The notes: generated from the letters alone by a model not told the origin. Numbered from the stretch's first letter, positions 51,668 through 63,295 are shown. The stretch: 64,000 bases of DNA from Isoptericola sediminis (GCF_013085345.1 NZ_JABFAJ010000024.1:248001-312000), one strand, 5' to 3'. Translations and numbers: made by a program.

Positions 51668-53650
51668 GTGTCGGACATCGCGGACGCCGCCAAGCGGTTG
51701 CTCCTAGGACGCCCCTTGCGCAGCGAGAGCACGAAGCAGGCTCTGCTGCCCAAGCGGGTCGCGCTGCCCGTGTTCGCCTCGGACGCGCTGTCGTCGATGG
51801 CGTACGCGCCGGACGAGATCCTGCTGATGCTGGCGCTGGCGGGCCTGGCCGCCACCGCGGTCTCGCCGTGGGTCGGGCTCGTCGTCGTCGTCGTGCTGCT
51901 GGTGGTCGTCGCCTCCTACCGCCAGATCGTGCGGGCCTACCCCTCCGGCGGCGGCGACTACGAGGTCGCGACCACCAACCTCGGGCCGACGGCGGGCATC
52001 GGCGTCGCCTCGGCCCTGCTGCTCGACTACGTCCTGACGGTGGCGGTGTCGCTGTCCGCCGCGGCGCAGTACCTCACCGTGCTCGTCCCGGCCGCACGCG
52101 ACGTCGAGGCGTGGGTGGCCGTCGGCCTGCTCGCGGCGCTGACGGTCGTCAACCTGCGCGGGGTCCGGGAGTCCTCCTGGGTGTTCGTCGTCGTCATCTA
52201 CTGCTTCATGGCAGCGGTCGGGATCCTGGCCGTCGTGGGTGCCGTCCGCCACCTCACCGGCGGGTTGCCGCAGGCGGAGAGCGCCGGGTTCGACCTCGTG
52301 CCCGGCGCCGGGTTCGAGCAGGGACTGGTCGGCATCGCCGGCGCCTTCCTCGTGGCGCGGGCCTTCGCCTCCGGCGCGGTCGCGCTGACCGGGGTGGAGT
52401 CGATCACCAGCGGTGTCCCGGCGTTCCAGCGCCCCAAGCGGCGCAACGCGGCCGCCACCCTGGCGCTGCTCGGCGGCATCTCGGCCGTGATGCTCATGAC
52501 CATCCTGTTCCTGGCGCAGGCCACCGGCGTGAAGTTCGTCGAGGACCCGACCACCCAGCTCACCCGCGGGGGCGAGCCGGTGGGGGAGGGCTACGAGCAG
52601 CACCCCGTGCTGGCCCAGCTCGCCGAGACGATCTTCGGCGGCGCGGGGATCGTGGCCATGGTCGTCGTCGGTGTCACCGCCCTGGTGCTGCTGCTCGCGG
52701 CGAACACGGCCTTCTCCGGGTTCCCGGTCCTCGGCTCGATCCTGGCCAAGGACGGCTACCTGCCCCGCCAGCTCCACACGCGCGGTGACCGCATGGCGTT
52801 CTCCAACGGCATCGTCACCCTGGCGATCGCGGCCGGGGTGCTGATCCTCGCCTTCGACGCCGAGGTCACGGCGCTCATCCAGCTCTACATCGTGGGTGTG
52901 TTCGTCTCGTTCACGCTGTCCCAGCTCGGGATGCTGCGGCACTGGACCCGGGCCCTGCGCAAGGAGCCCAGCCCGCGCGAGCGGACCCGCATGAAGTGGT
53001 CGCGCACCGTCAACGGCGTCGGTTTCGTGCTGACCGCGGCGGTCCTCGTCATCGTGCTGGTGACGAAGTTCACCCACGGCGCCTGGATCACGCTGGTCGC
53101 GATGGGTCTGCTGTTCGTCCTCATGCGGGGCATCCACCAGCACTACTCGCGGGTGCGCGACGAGCTGGCGCTGGACGACATCTCCGGTGCCCGCGCCCTG
53201 CCCAGCCGGGTGCACGCCGTCGTGCTCGTCTCGCGCGTGCACAAGCCGACCATGCGGGCCCTGGCGTACGCGCGCGCCTCCCGGCCGTCCGTGCTGGAGG
53301 CCGTCACCGTCGGGGTCGACCCCGCGGAGATGGCCGACCTGCGGGAACGCTGGGAGGCGCTGCACCTCCCGGTGCCGCTGCGGGTCCTCGACTCGCCCTA
53401 CCGGGAGATCACCCGGCCGGTGCTGCAGTACGTGCGCTCGGTCCGCCGCGAGTCCCCGCGCGACCTCGTGGTCGTCTACATCCCCGAGTACGTCGTCGGG
53501 CACTGGTGGGAGCAGCTGCTGCACAACCAGTCCGCCCTGCGACTCAAGGGCCGGCTGCTGTTCACCCCGGGCGTCGTGGTGGCCTCGGTGCCGTACCAGC
53601 TGTCGTCGTCGGAGGGGCAGACGGGACTCGAGTCCGAGCAGAGCGGGTGA
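51668..53650 (+). CDS. APC-superfamily permease, KimA-like (probable potassium importer)
   Basis: 660 residues. The N-terminal LPVFASDALSSMAYAPDEIL, the glycine-rich helix 1-2 region SGGGDYEVATTNLGPTAGIG, and ANTAFSGFPVLGSILAKDGY are the blocks of KimA (YdaO)-type transporters, with about 12 helices. Residues ~485-660 form a cytoplasmic domain (VHAVVLVSRVHKPTMRALA, PRDLVVVYIPEYVVGHWWE) resembling a universal-stress fold. KimA imports K+ and is inhibited by c-di-AMP. The neighbouring ceoB/ceoC genes support a potassium role. An amino-acid permease remains possible. Confidence 0.85.
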   Translation: MSDIADAAKRLLLGRPLRSESTKQALLPKRVALPVFASDALSSMAYAPDEILLMLALAGLAATAVSPWVGLVVVVVLLVVVASYRQIVRAYPSGGGDYEVATTNLGPTAGIGVASALLLDYVLTVAVSLSAAAQYLTVLVPAARDVEAWVAVGLLAALTVVNLRGVRESSWVFVVVIYCFMAAVGILAVVGAVRHLTGGLPQAESAGFDLVPGAGFEQGLVGIAGAFLVARAFASGAVALTGVESITSGVPAFQRPKRRNAAATLALLGGISAVMLMTILFLAQATGVKFVEDPTTQLTRGGEPVGEGYEQHPVLAQLAETIFGGAGIVAMVVVGVTALVLLLAANTAFSGFPVLGSILAKDGYLPRQLHTRGDRMAFSNGIVTLAIAAGVLILAFDAEVTALIQLYIVGVFVSFTLSQLGMLRHWTRALRKEPSPRERTRMKWSRTVNGVGFVLTAAVLVIVLVTKFTHGAWITLVAMGLLFVLMRGIHQHYSRVRDELALDDISGARALPSRVHAVVLVSRVHKPTMRALAYARASRPSVLEAVTVGVDPAEMADLRERWEALHLPVPLRVLDSPYREITRPVLQYVRSVRRESPRDLVVVYIPEYVVGHWWEQLLHNQSALRLKGRLLFTPGVVVASVPYQLSSSEGQTGLESEQSG

Positions 53651-53661
53651 GAATAGGGGAC

Positions 53662-54954
53662 GTGCCCCGACCTCGCCGTTCCGCCCCGCGCCCCCGTCCC
53701 GCCGACCCCGACGTCGGTCTCGAGCTCGAGCTCGAGACCGGTCCCGTCGCGCACGGCGGGCACTGCGTCGCCCGTCACGAGGGCCGGGTGGTGTTCGTGC
53801 GCCACACCCTGCCCGGGGAGCGCGTCCGCGCCCGGGTCACCGAGGGCGGGAAGCGCTTCTGGAGGGCGGACGCCGTCGAGGTGCTCGACGCCTCGCCCGA
53901 CCGCGTCGACCCGGCGTGGCCGGCCGCCGGACCCGGGGGAGCCGGCGGCGGCGAGCTGTCCCACGTCGCGCTGCCCGCCCAGCGCCGCTGGAAGGCCGAC
54001 GTCCTCGCCGAGCAGCTGCAGCGCCTCGCGGGGCTGGAGCGGCCGGTCGCCGTCGAGGCGGCACCGGGCGACGACGTCCGGGGCGGGCTCGGCTACCGCA
54101 CCCGCGTCGAGCTCGTCACCGACGAGGAGGGGCGCGCGGGCATGCGCGCGTTCCGGTCCCACCGGGTGGTGCCGCTGGACGGCATGCCGCTGGCGACGCC
54201 CGAGGTGGCGGCGCTCGCCGACGCCGAGGGCGTCTGGGGCGGTCGCTGGCGCGCCGGGCAGCGGCTGGAGCTCGTGGCGCCCGCGTCCGGGTCGGCGCCG
54301 GTCCTGCTCGTCGACGGCGTGCCCTGGCGCCGCGGCCGGCCCGACACCCGTGCCAACGCGCGCCGCGCCGTGACCGAGGAGGTGACCGTGGGCGGCCAGG
54401 AGCACCGCTACCGCGTCACCGCCGACGGGTTCTGGCAGGTGCACCGGGAGGCGCCGGGCGTGCTCGCGAACGCCGTGCTGGAGGCCGCCGGCGACCTGGA
54501 CGGCGCGCGGGTCCTCGACCTGTACGCCGGTGCCGGGCTGTTCACGCTGCCGCTGGCCGCGGCCGTGGGCTCCGGTGGCCGGGTCGTGGCCGTCGAGTCC
54601 GACCCCCGGGCCGTCAAGGACGCGCGCCGCAACGCCCACGACACCCCGCAGGTCGAGCTGCACCTCGGTGCCGTGGACACGGTGCTGCTCGACGGGGACG
54701 CGGCCGGCGACGGTGCCGGCGAGGCCGACGTCGTGGTGCTCGACCCGCCGCGGGCCGGCGCGGGACGTGCCGTGGTGCAGGCGATCGCGGACCGCCGTCC
54801 GACCCGGGTGGTCTACGTCGCCTGCGACCCCGCCGCGCTGGCGCGTGACGTCGGCTACCTGGCCGAGCACGGCTACGGGCTGACGGGTCTGCGCGCCTTC
54901 GACCTGTTCCCCATGACGCACCACGTCGAGGCCGTCGCGGTCCTGGAGCGCTGA
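53662..54954 (+). CDS. TrmA/RumA-type RNA (uracil-C5) methyltransferase
   Basis: 430 residues. An N-terminal TRAM domain (~20-75) binds RNA. The methyltransferase part has motif I VLDLYAGAGLFTLPLAAAVG, the VVLDPPRAGAG motif, and the catalytic cysteine in VYVACDPAALARDVG. The end, DLFPMTHHVEAVAVLER, is standard. Iron-sulfur cysteines of RlmD are not evident. The target (tRNA U54 or a 23S rRNA uridine) is not decided. Homologue Rv2689c follows Rv2690c in the same order. A 26-base perfect palindrome at 53715-53740 lies in codons 18-27. Confidence 0.9.
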   Translation: MPRPRRSAPRPRPADPDVGLELELETGPVAHGGHCVARHEGRVVFVRHTLPGERVRARVTEGGKRFWRADAVEVLDASPDRVDPAWPAAGPGGAGGGELSHVALPAQRRWKADVLAEQLQRLAGLERPVAVEAAPGDDVRGGLGYRTRVELVTDEEGRAGMRAFRSHRVVPLDGMPLATPEVAALADAEGVWGGRWRAGQRLELVAPASGSAPVLLVDGVPWRRGRPDTRANARRAVTEEVTVGGQEHRYRVTADGFWQVHREAPGVLANAVLEAAGDLDGARVLDLYAGAGLFTLPLAAAVGSGGRVVAVESDPRAVKDARRNAHDTPQVELHLGAVDTVLLDGDAAGDGAGEADVVVLDPPRAGAGRAVVQAIADRRPTRVVYVACDPAALARDVGYLAEHGYGLTGLRAFDLFPMTHHVEAVAVLER

Positions 54955-55373
54955 TGGGAGGGCCGGAGCGGCGGGGCGTGCGGCGCTGGCTGCCGCTGCG
55001 GCTGGCCGTCGTGGCCGCCGTCGTCCTGGTCGGCCTGCTCGTGGCGGTCCTGGCGCGCCAGCCGTCCGACGACCCCGTCCTGCAGACGTACGAGGGCGTG
55101 CCCGCGGGCGTGGCGCAGGACGAGCCCGTGGACGGCGAACCCGGCTGGGTGCTCGGCGAGGACGGCCGGCTCGCCGTCTACGCGGCCGGGAGCTCGTCGT
55201 GCCCGTGGCGACCGACGTCGGTCACGGCCGACGGGAACCAGGTCACGGTCCGCCTCGAGGTCGACGGCGGGCCCGTGTGCACCATGGACGTCGTCTACAC
55301 CACCAGCGTCGTGGGGCTGCCCGACGGCGTGGACCCGGACAGCCTGGAGGTCGAGCTCGAGCTCGTCGGCTGA
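54954..55373 (+). CDS. hypothetical membrane-anchored protein
   Basis: 139 residues; the ATG shares a base with the TrmA-like stop (TGATG), so the genes are coupled. One transmembrane helix (~17-35) anchors a small extracytoplasmic domain with two cysteines (SSSCPWRPTSV and DGGPVCTMDVVYTTS) that probably form a disulfide. Unknown family. Confidence 0.7.
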   Translation: MGGPERRGVRRWLPLRLAVVAAVVLVGLLVAVLARQPSDDPVLQTYEGVPAGVAQDEPVDGEPGWVLGEDGRLAVYAAGSSSCPWRPTSVTADGNQVTVRLEVDGGPVCTMDVVYTTSVVGLPDGVDPDSLEVELELVG

Positions 55374-55402
55374 CCCGGGACGTCGCCGCGCACCGGCGCC
55401 CG

Positions 55403-56092
55403 TCAGATCCGCGCGAGCAGTCCCGCCAGGGACGCGGCGACGGCGTCGGGGTCGGTGAGCAGGTGCAGGTGGCCGCCGGGCAGCGAGTCGGTGGGCCAGC
55501 CGGCCTCGCGGGCGCGCTGCGCCTCGCGGGCGTAGGTGTCGCCGAAGGAGAGGTAGGCGAGACGGCCCCGCTCCCAGCCGGCGGGGACCTGCACGGTGGA
55601 CTCGGTGTAGCTGAGCGGCATCCGCGGTGCCTCCGCCTCCAGCCGGTCGAGGGTGGCGTCGTCGGGCAGGAGCCGGCGGACCTCCTCGCGCGGCCACCAG
55701 GACGGCCACGGGGGCAGGAGCCCGTCGGCGTCGGCGAGGTCGCGCAGTTGCTCCCGCAGGTCCGGCGGCACCAGGGGAGCCTCGCCGGAGGCGGGTGGCA
55801 GCGCGGCGTCGACGAAGACGGTGCCGGCGAGCGGGCCCGCCGCGGCGATCGCGGGGACGTACAGACCGGCGTTCGAGTGGGGCACCAGCACCAGGAGGTC
55901 GTCGTCGGGCAACGACGCCTCGCACCGGTCGAGCACCTGCTCCGGCGAGGTGCCCCGGGTGTCGGCGACGAGCGTCTGCCAGCCGTGCGAGCGCAGCCGC
56001 TGGGCCACCGGCTCCCAGACGGCGGGGCCGAGGAACGGGCTGGGCAGGAAGGTCACGATCGGCCGTTCGACGACGGCGGTGGGGGTCGTCAT
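55403..56092 (-). CDS. alpha/beta hydrolase
   Basis: 229 residues. The nucleophile elbow is VPHSNAGLYVP (H-S-N-A-G), the oxyanion segment is LPSPFLGPAVWEPV, and the end PTDSLPGGHLHLLTDPDAVA contains the histidine. This is the fold of esterases and lipases. ATG 56092 overlaps the DUF5701 stop by 4 bases, so it is the second gene of that pair. Substrate unknown. Confidence 0.85.
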   Translation of the reverse strand: MTTPTAVVERPIVTFLPSPFLGPAVWEPVAQRLRSHGWQTLVADTRGTSPEQVLDRCEASLPDDDLLVLVPHSNAGLYVPAIAAAGPLAGTVFVDAALPPASGEAPLVPPDLREQLRDLADADGLLPPWPSWWPREEVRRLLPDDATLDRLEAEAPRMPLSYTESTVQVPAGWERGRLAYLSFGDTYAREAQRAREAGWPTDSLPGGHLHLLTDPDAVAASLAGLLARI

Positions 56093-56775
56093 GGGTCCAG
56101 CCTGTCATCCGTCGAGGCGACGCCGAGCCAGGTGTGCCGGTTGCGCCACCAGCACCAGCCGATCTTGGTCGCACCGCGGCGTGTGCTGCCGTCCCGTCCG
56201 GTGCCGCCGGAGATCCACAGCGCCGGGGTGCGGGCGTCGTACGTGCCGTCGGGCCGGCGTCGTCGCGAGCCGATCGTCATGAAGCAGCGCCCGGGCTCGA
56301 GAACCTCCGGGTCCTGCAGCACCCACTGGGCGCCTTCGGCGAGCGTGAGCGGGGAGCGGCCACGCGCGGCGATCCGGGCCGCCGCCTCCTGCGGGGAGGC
56401 GTTCGCCATCTCGTCGCCGCGCTCCGGTCCGTTCACGAGGTAGACGTCGGCGTCCGGGACCTCGAGGCCGTCGACCGGACCGAACGCGTCGACGTCGGTC
56501 ATGTCCTCGACCACGAACCCTTCGCGCTCGACGACGCCCGTGCGGGTGCGCACCGTGCGTCGCAGGTGCGGGGCCAGTGCCGACGGCGAGAGGTGGCGCG
56601 GGTGCACCACGAGCAGCGCGCCGGGCGGTGCGTCGACGGCGAGGCGCCGGGCGGCCGAGCGGAGGCCGGCGGCGTCGAGACGGTCCGGGGCGGCCGGGGT
56701 GCCGTCGTCGGGCACGAGGCCCAGCGCGACGAGGCGGTCGGCCTGGGCCGGCACCGGGGGCAGGGCGGCGGGCAC
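56089..56775 (-). CDS. DUF5701 family protein
   Basis: 228 residues from GTG 56775, preceded by AAGGAG at 5-base spacing, which decides against the longer start at 56805. The C-terminal half is the family core: RTPALWISGGTGRDGSTRRG, then KIGWCWWRNRHTWLGVAS. Soluble, no signal, unknown function. Divergent from acnA. Confidence 0.72.
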   Translation of the reverse strand: MPAALPPVPAQADRLVALGLVPDDGTPAAPDRLDAAGLRSAARRLAVDAPPGALLVVHPRHLSPSALAPHLRRTVRTRTGVVEREGFVVEDMTDVDAFGPVDGLEVPDADVYLVNGPERGDEMANASPQEAAARIAARGRSPLTLAEGAQWVLQDPEVLEPGRCFMTIGSRRRRPDGTYDARTPALWISGGTGRDGSTRRGATKIGWCWWRNRHTWLGVASTDDRLDP

Positions 56776-56847
56776 GGGGCTCCTTCCGTCGGACGTCAGG
56801 GTCAACGCCGCGCGCGTGCCACGCGTTCCGGGTGAGGCACGCCTAAG

Positions 56848-56865
56848 TATCTTGACGTCAAGATA
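56848..56865. promoter_or_regulatory. 18-bp operator palindrome upstream of acnA
   Basis: TATCTTGAC / GTCAAGATA is perfectly symmetrical and lies 152 bases before the acnA start; TATGCT (56873-56878) may be the -10 it covers. The form is that of MarR-family operators. From memory, the Streptomyces MarR-type regulator TamR controls aconitase, but its site should be compared. The same gap separates the divergent DUF5701 gene. Confidence 0.6.
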
Positions 56866-56999
56866 TATGGGCTATGCTGGGCACAGCCCGGCGACCTCTG
56901 CGTACGCTGGGACAGCCCCCGCACGAGACGGCGTCGGAACCGCTGCGACCAGCGCAGGTCGGGTCCCGTCCGCCGGAAAGCCCCCGAGAAGGAGCCGCA

Positions 57000-59753
<2,754 letters not shown>

Positions 59754-59770
59754 GACCGGCTCCGGCCCGC

Positions 59771-59815
59771 ACGACGACGCCCCGTCGCTCCTGGAGAGCG
59801 GCGGGGCGTCGTCGT
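59771..59815. terminator. 20-bp hairpin terminator after acnA
   Basis: ACGACGACGCCCC (59771-59783) pairs with 59803-59815, and the inner GTCGCTC pairs with GAGCGGC; the loop is five bases (CTGGA). Confidence 0.9.
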
Positions 59816-59824
59816 GCCCTCGTC

Positions 59825-59882
59825 TGTGGGTATGGATTGTGCGGGTCCGGAGCGCTTCGGACCCGCAGAAATCATGCCCACA
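59825..59882. terminator. 58-base hairpin with the same ends as the one after sigA
   Basis: Outer arms TGTGGGTATG (59825-59834) and CATGCCCACA (59873-59882) with one G-T pair; inner stem TGCGGGTCCG with CGGACCCGCA. It lies between convergent acnA and the hydrolase gene. Confidence 0.75.
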
Positions 59883-59892
59883 ACTGCACGGG

Positions 59893-60747
59893 TCAGACGG
59901 TGACGCGGGTGAGGTGGTCGACGACGGTCTTGACGACGGTCTCGTCGTCGAGGACGCCGTTGTGGCCCTGGCCCTCGGTGATCATCAGCTCGCTGCCCGG
60001 GTGCGCCGCGTGTAGCGCGTACGCCTCCTCGGCGCCGTGCATCCGGTCGTCGGCGTCCTGGACGAAGAGCGTCCCGACGTGCTCCGGCACCGGGTGGCGG
60101 CGCAGGTCGAAGCGGTCGCGCAGACCGTCCTGGCCGGGGAACTCCCGGCGGGTGATGTCGTCGCACAGCCGGTCCAGCAGGCGGGGCGCGATGCCGACGA
60201 GCCGCATGTAGGTCGCCGTGACGGAGTCGAAGCTCGTGGGTCCGGCCAGCGAGGCGAAGCGTTCGGCCCGAAAGCCCTCGTGCAGGGCGAGCCCGGCCGT
60301 GAACGCGCCGAGGGAGTGGCCGACGACGGCGGTGTACGCGCCGTGCCGCGTTTGCATCGCGTGCATGGCCGCCATGTGCTCCACGACCGTGAGGCGGTCG
60401 CCGTCGGACTCGCCGTGGGCGGGGCCGTCGTAGGACTCCACCGACCACCCGGCCTCGACCAGCGCGCGCACGAGCGCACCGAAGCGGCTCGCGCGACGCT
60501 GCCAGCCGTGCACGAGCAGCACGCTGGGTGCCCCGGGGGAGGTCTCGCCCCACTGGTAGGTGGTCACCGTGAGGCCGTCGACCTCGACCGTGCCGCGGCG
60601 TGCGGCGTCGTGGACGTCCTGGTCGGCGGGGCGCACCCGGGCCCGCGGGCCGACCTGGGTGAAGAGTCGCGCGGCGATGCCGGTGGCGACCGGGGGAGCG
60701 ACGACGGACAGCGTGCGGAACGTCGCGCGCAACGGTGCAGGAACCAC
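59893..60747 (-). CDS. alpha/beta hydrolase
   Basis: 284 residues from GTG 60747 with AGGAGG 6-7 bases upstream. Oxyanion HG motif VLLVHGWQRRASRFGALVRA, nucleophile VVGHSLGAFTAG, acid in LFVQDADDRMHG, and histidine in EGQGHNGVLDD form a complete catalytic triad. It is divergent from a TetR gene with 84 bases between starts, so it is a likely target of that regulator. Substrate unknown. Confidence 0.88.
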   Translation of the reverse strand: MVPAPLRATFRTLSVVAPPVATGIAARLFTQVGPRARVRPADQDVHDAARRGTVEVDGLTVTTYQWGETSPGAPSVLLVHGWQRRASRFGALVRALVEAGWSVESYDGPAHGESDGDRLTVVEHMAAMHAMQTRHGAYTAVVGHSLGAFTAGLALHEGFRAERFASLAGPTSFDSVTATYMRLVGIAPRLLDRLCDDITRREFPGQDGLRDRFDLRRHPVPEHVGTLFVQDADDRMHGAEEAYALHAAHPGSELMITEGQGHNGVLDDETVVKTVVDHLTRVTV

Positions 60748-60819
60748 GGTGTACCTCCTCGAACGGCTGGACGTAACCACCATAGCACTATCTGAACGAT
60801 CGTACGTAAAGATTTCTCG

Positions 60820-60825
60820 TATACT
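60820..60825 (+). promoter_or_regulatory. -10 box of the TetR gene, with operator-like sequence nearby
   Basis: TATACT, 6 bases before ATG 60832. The AT-rich divergent gap also holds ACGATCGTACGT (60797-60808), a partly symmetrical stretch that could be the TetR operator. Confidence 0.5.
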
Positions 60826-60831
60826 CGTGTC

Positions 60832-61500
60832 ATGACCATCCACGCACCCGAGCCGGAAGCCGCCACCGTCGCCCCGTCGTCGGACGGTCGGCGGCGCCGA
60901 GGTGACCGCACCCGCGCCGCGGTGCTGGACCACGCCGTCCAGCGCGCCTCCGCGGACGGGCTCGCCGGGCTGACGTTCGGGACGCTCGCGGCGGAGACCA
61001 CGACCACCAAGAGCGCGATCGCCGGGTTGTTCGGGAACAAGGAGGGCCTCGAGATCGCCCTCGTGCAGCACGCGCGCGACATCTTCCTCGACGCGGTGAT
61101 CGCCCCGGCACGCGCGGCGGCGCCGGGACTCGACCGCGTCTGGGCGCTCGCGCAGGGGTGGAGCGAGTACTCGCGCACCCGGACCTTCGCCGGCGGGTGC
61201 TTCTTCCGGGCGGTGGAGACCGAGGTGGACTCGCGGCCCGGTGCCGTGCGCGACGCCGTCGTGGCGGTGCGCCGCGAGTGGGACGGGTACCTGCAGCACC
61301 ACGTCACCCTGGCGGTCGACGCCGGCGACCTGGCCGCCGACGTCGACCCGGCCCAGGTGGTCTTCGAGGTCGTGGCACTGCTCGGCACGGCCAACGACCG
61401 GTCGCTGCTGCTGGACGACGACGGCGCCTACGCGCGGGCGCTGGCGGCCGTGCGGACGATGCTGGTGGCCCACGGCGCCGACCCGGAGCGGCTGCGCTGA
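60832..61500 (+). CDS. TetR-family transcriptional regulator
   Basis: 222 residues. The helix-turn-helix at ~23-70 reads RTRAAVLDHAVQRASADGLA, then FGTLAAETTTTKSAIAGLFG. The C-terminal half (FAGGCFFRAVETEVDSRPGA) is of the TetR_C group found beside hydrolases, which senses a small ligand. Likely represses itself and the divergent hydrolase. Confidence 0.9.
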   Translation: MTIHAPEPEAATVAPSSDGRRRRGDRTRAAVLDHAVQRASADGLAGLTFGTLAAETTTTKSAIAGLFGNKEGLEIALVQHARDIFLDAVIAPARAAAPGLDRVWALAQGWSEYSRTRTFAGGCFFRAVETEVDSRPGAVRDAVVAVRREWDGYLQHHVTLAVDAGDLAADVDPAQVVFEVVALLGTANDRSLLLDDDGAYARALAAVRTMLVAHGADPERLR

Positions 61501-61513
61501 TCCCCGCGGACGG

Positions 61514-62860
61514 TCACACGAAACCGAACAGCGGGCCGAACGCGACGACGACCAGCGCCGCCCAGGCCGCGTAGACCGGGAGGTAGGCGGTCTGCCAGCG
61601 CTCGAGGTCGCCGAAGGCGCGACGGTGCCGGAGCAGGCCGAGCAGCAGCCACGCCGAGCGTGCGAGGTGGACGGCCAGCAGCAGGTTCAGCCCGAGGGCG
61701 GCGACCTTGTTCGGGCTCGCCCCGAACTCGGCGATCCGGGTGAGCATCGCGGTCAGGGCGACGGCGTCCACGGCCAGGGCCACCGTGACCAGGCCGAGCT
61801 GGAGGCCGTCGAACAGCCCCGGACGCGCCAGCGGGTCCCGGGCCGAGACCGAGTACATCACCAGTGCCAGGACGAGCAGCAGCACCCCGTCCATGAGGAT
61901 GAGCAGCTCGCGGTCGACGGTGGTGAGGTCGCCGGCGGTGGCCAGCGCCACCAGGCAGGCCACGAGCGTCAGCGTGGTGAGCGGGGTGAAGACCCGGGTC
62001 AGCACCGGGGCGATGTTCTCCACGACCTCCTGCTTGGCCTCGACGAGCCAGGCCGCCACGAGGAACGCGCCGGGGACGCACACCGGCAGGATCCACTGCT
62101 CGAGCGCGGGTTCGAGGTCGAGGCCGGTGAGGCTGAACAGGCCGGCCGTCAGCCCGACCAGCACCCCGCCGCCCAGGGCCAGCAGCACGAAGTAGATCGC
62201 CAGCTCGCCGGTGAACCGGACGAAGTCCATCCGGCGGTCCGGCGAGCGCCAGCGGCCGCCGGCGTAGGCGACGCCCACCAGCGCCCACAGCACCACCGGC
62301 GCGTGCAGGGCGGCCAGGGCGAGCGTGGACCCGTCGACCGTGTAGGGGTAGAGGTTCAGGACCGCGGCGAGGACCACGAGGCCGGTGACCAGCACACCGG
62401 TGGTGGACGCCGCGAGGCGCCGCTTCCAGCCGAGGTACCCCGCGACGAACGGGGCCACGAGCAGACCCAGGTTGGTCAGGAACGCCCCCTCGTCGAGGAA
62501 CGTCGCACCCGCCTTGACCGCCAGCCCGGCGCCGACGGCGCAGGCGAGGACGACCGCCAGCTCCCGCCGCGCGGGGGAAACGTCCTCCTCGGTGCCGTCG
62601 GGGAGCAGGACGAGCTGCTTCCACAGTCGCTCCGAGTGGGCACGGGCGAACTCGCGGGAGACGGCGTCGAGACGTCCCATCCGTTTGACCGCCACGAGGA
62701 ACGCCTCCTCGTCGTCGAGCCCGGCGGCGCGCAGGTCGTCGATGCGCTCGCGCAGGTGGTCGGTCATCTCGTCGACGTCGTCCGGCGCGACCGCACGGTG
62801 CCGCCGGACGTAGTCCCGCCAGCGGTCGATCTGCGCCTCGAGGACCTCCGGGGCGTTCAT
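61514..62860 (-). CDS. permease-prefix-domain multi-pass membrane protein
   Basis: 448 residues. Residues ~1-75 (APEVLEAQIDRWRDYVRRHR, EEAFLVAVKRMGRLDAVSRE) are the helical permease-prefix (HAAS) domain usually fused to ABC permeases or alone beside a PadR. About ten transmembrane helices follow; VEAKQEVVENIAPVLTRVF is a conserved cytoplasmic loop. Its ATG overlaps the PadR stop (ATGA). No transport motif is recognised. A second paralogue begins beyond the right edge. Confidence 0.82.
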   Translation of the reverse strand: MNAPEVLEAQIDRWRDYVRRHRAVAPDDVDEMTDHLRERIDDLRAAGLDDEEAFLVAVKRMGRLDAVSREFARAHSERLWKQLVLLPDGTEEDVSPARRELAVVLACAVGAGLAVKAGATFLDEGAFLTNLGLLVAPFVAGYLGWKRRLAASTTGVLVTGLVVLAAVLNLYPYTVDGSTLALAALHAPVVLWALVGVAYAGGRWRSPDRRMDFVRFTGELAIYFVLLALGGGVLVGLTAGLFSLTGLDLEPALEQWILPVCVPGAFLVAAWLVEAKQEVVENIAPVLTRVFTPLTTLTLVACLVALATAGDLTTVDRELLILMDGVLLLVLALVMYSVSARDPLARPGLFDGLQLGLVTVALAVDAVALTAMLTRIAEFGASPNKVAALGLNLLLAVHLARSAWLLLGLLRHRRAFGDLERWQTAYLPVYAAWAALVVVAFGPLFGFV

Positions 62861-63237
62861 GCCGTCCCTCCGGCCGTCGCCGGTCCGGCCTGGGGCGCCG
62901 GCACGTCGGACAGGGTGCGCCAGACCTCGCCGAGCGTCTCGGCGACCACGTCCCACTGCCGGCGTCGTTCGGCCAGGGCCTCGTGCCCGGCCGGGGTGAG
63001 GGCGTAGTGCTTGCGACGCCGGCCGGATCCTGAGCGTCCCCACGACGCCTCGACCAGGCCGTTGCGCTCCAGGCGGTGCAGCAGGGGGTAGAGCATGCCG
63101 TCCGTCCAGCTCATCCGGCCGCCGGACAGCTCGGCGACGCGTTTGGCGATCGCGTACCCGTACGACTCGCCCTCAGCGAGGATGCCGAGCACGAGCGGTG
63201 TCGCGGAGGCCGCGACGAGATCCTTGTCGATGTGCAT
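62857..63237 (-). CDS. PadR-family transcriptional regulator
   Basis: 126 residues. The winged helix shows TPLVLGILAEGESYGYAIAK, SWTDGMLYPLLHRLERNGLV and RRRKHYALTPAGHEALAERR, all PadR hallmarks. It heads an operon with the permease-prefix protein, a common actinobacterial and firmicute pair in which PadR represses its own operon. Two copies of an inverted repeat lie in its promoter. Confidence 0.93.
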   Translation of the reverse strand: MHIDKDLVAASATPLVLGILAEGESYGYAIAKRVAELSGGRMSWTDGMLYPLLHRLERNGLVEASWGRSGSGRRRKHYALTPAGHEALAERRRQWDVVAETLGEVWRTLSDVPAPQAGPATAGGTA

Positions 63238-63248
63238 AGCGCCTCTAT

Positions 63249-63295
63249 CCCTCGATGTACGAGGTATTAAACCCTCGAGCTGCGAGGTATCGCAA
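63249..63295 (-). promoter_or_regulatory. padR promoter with two operator copies
   Basis: On the minus strand TTGCGA (63290-63295) and TTTAAT (63266-63271) are 18 bases apart. A 19-base element with arms CCTCG/CGAGG occurs at 63249-63267 and 63272-63290 (period 23): one copy overlaps the -10, the other fills the spacer. Confidence 0.75.
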
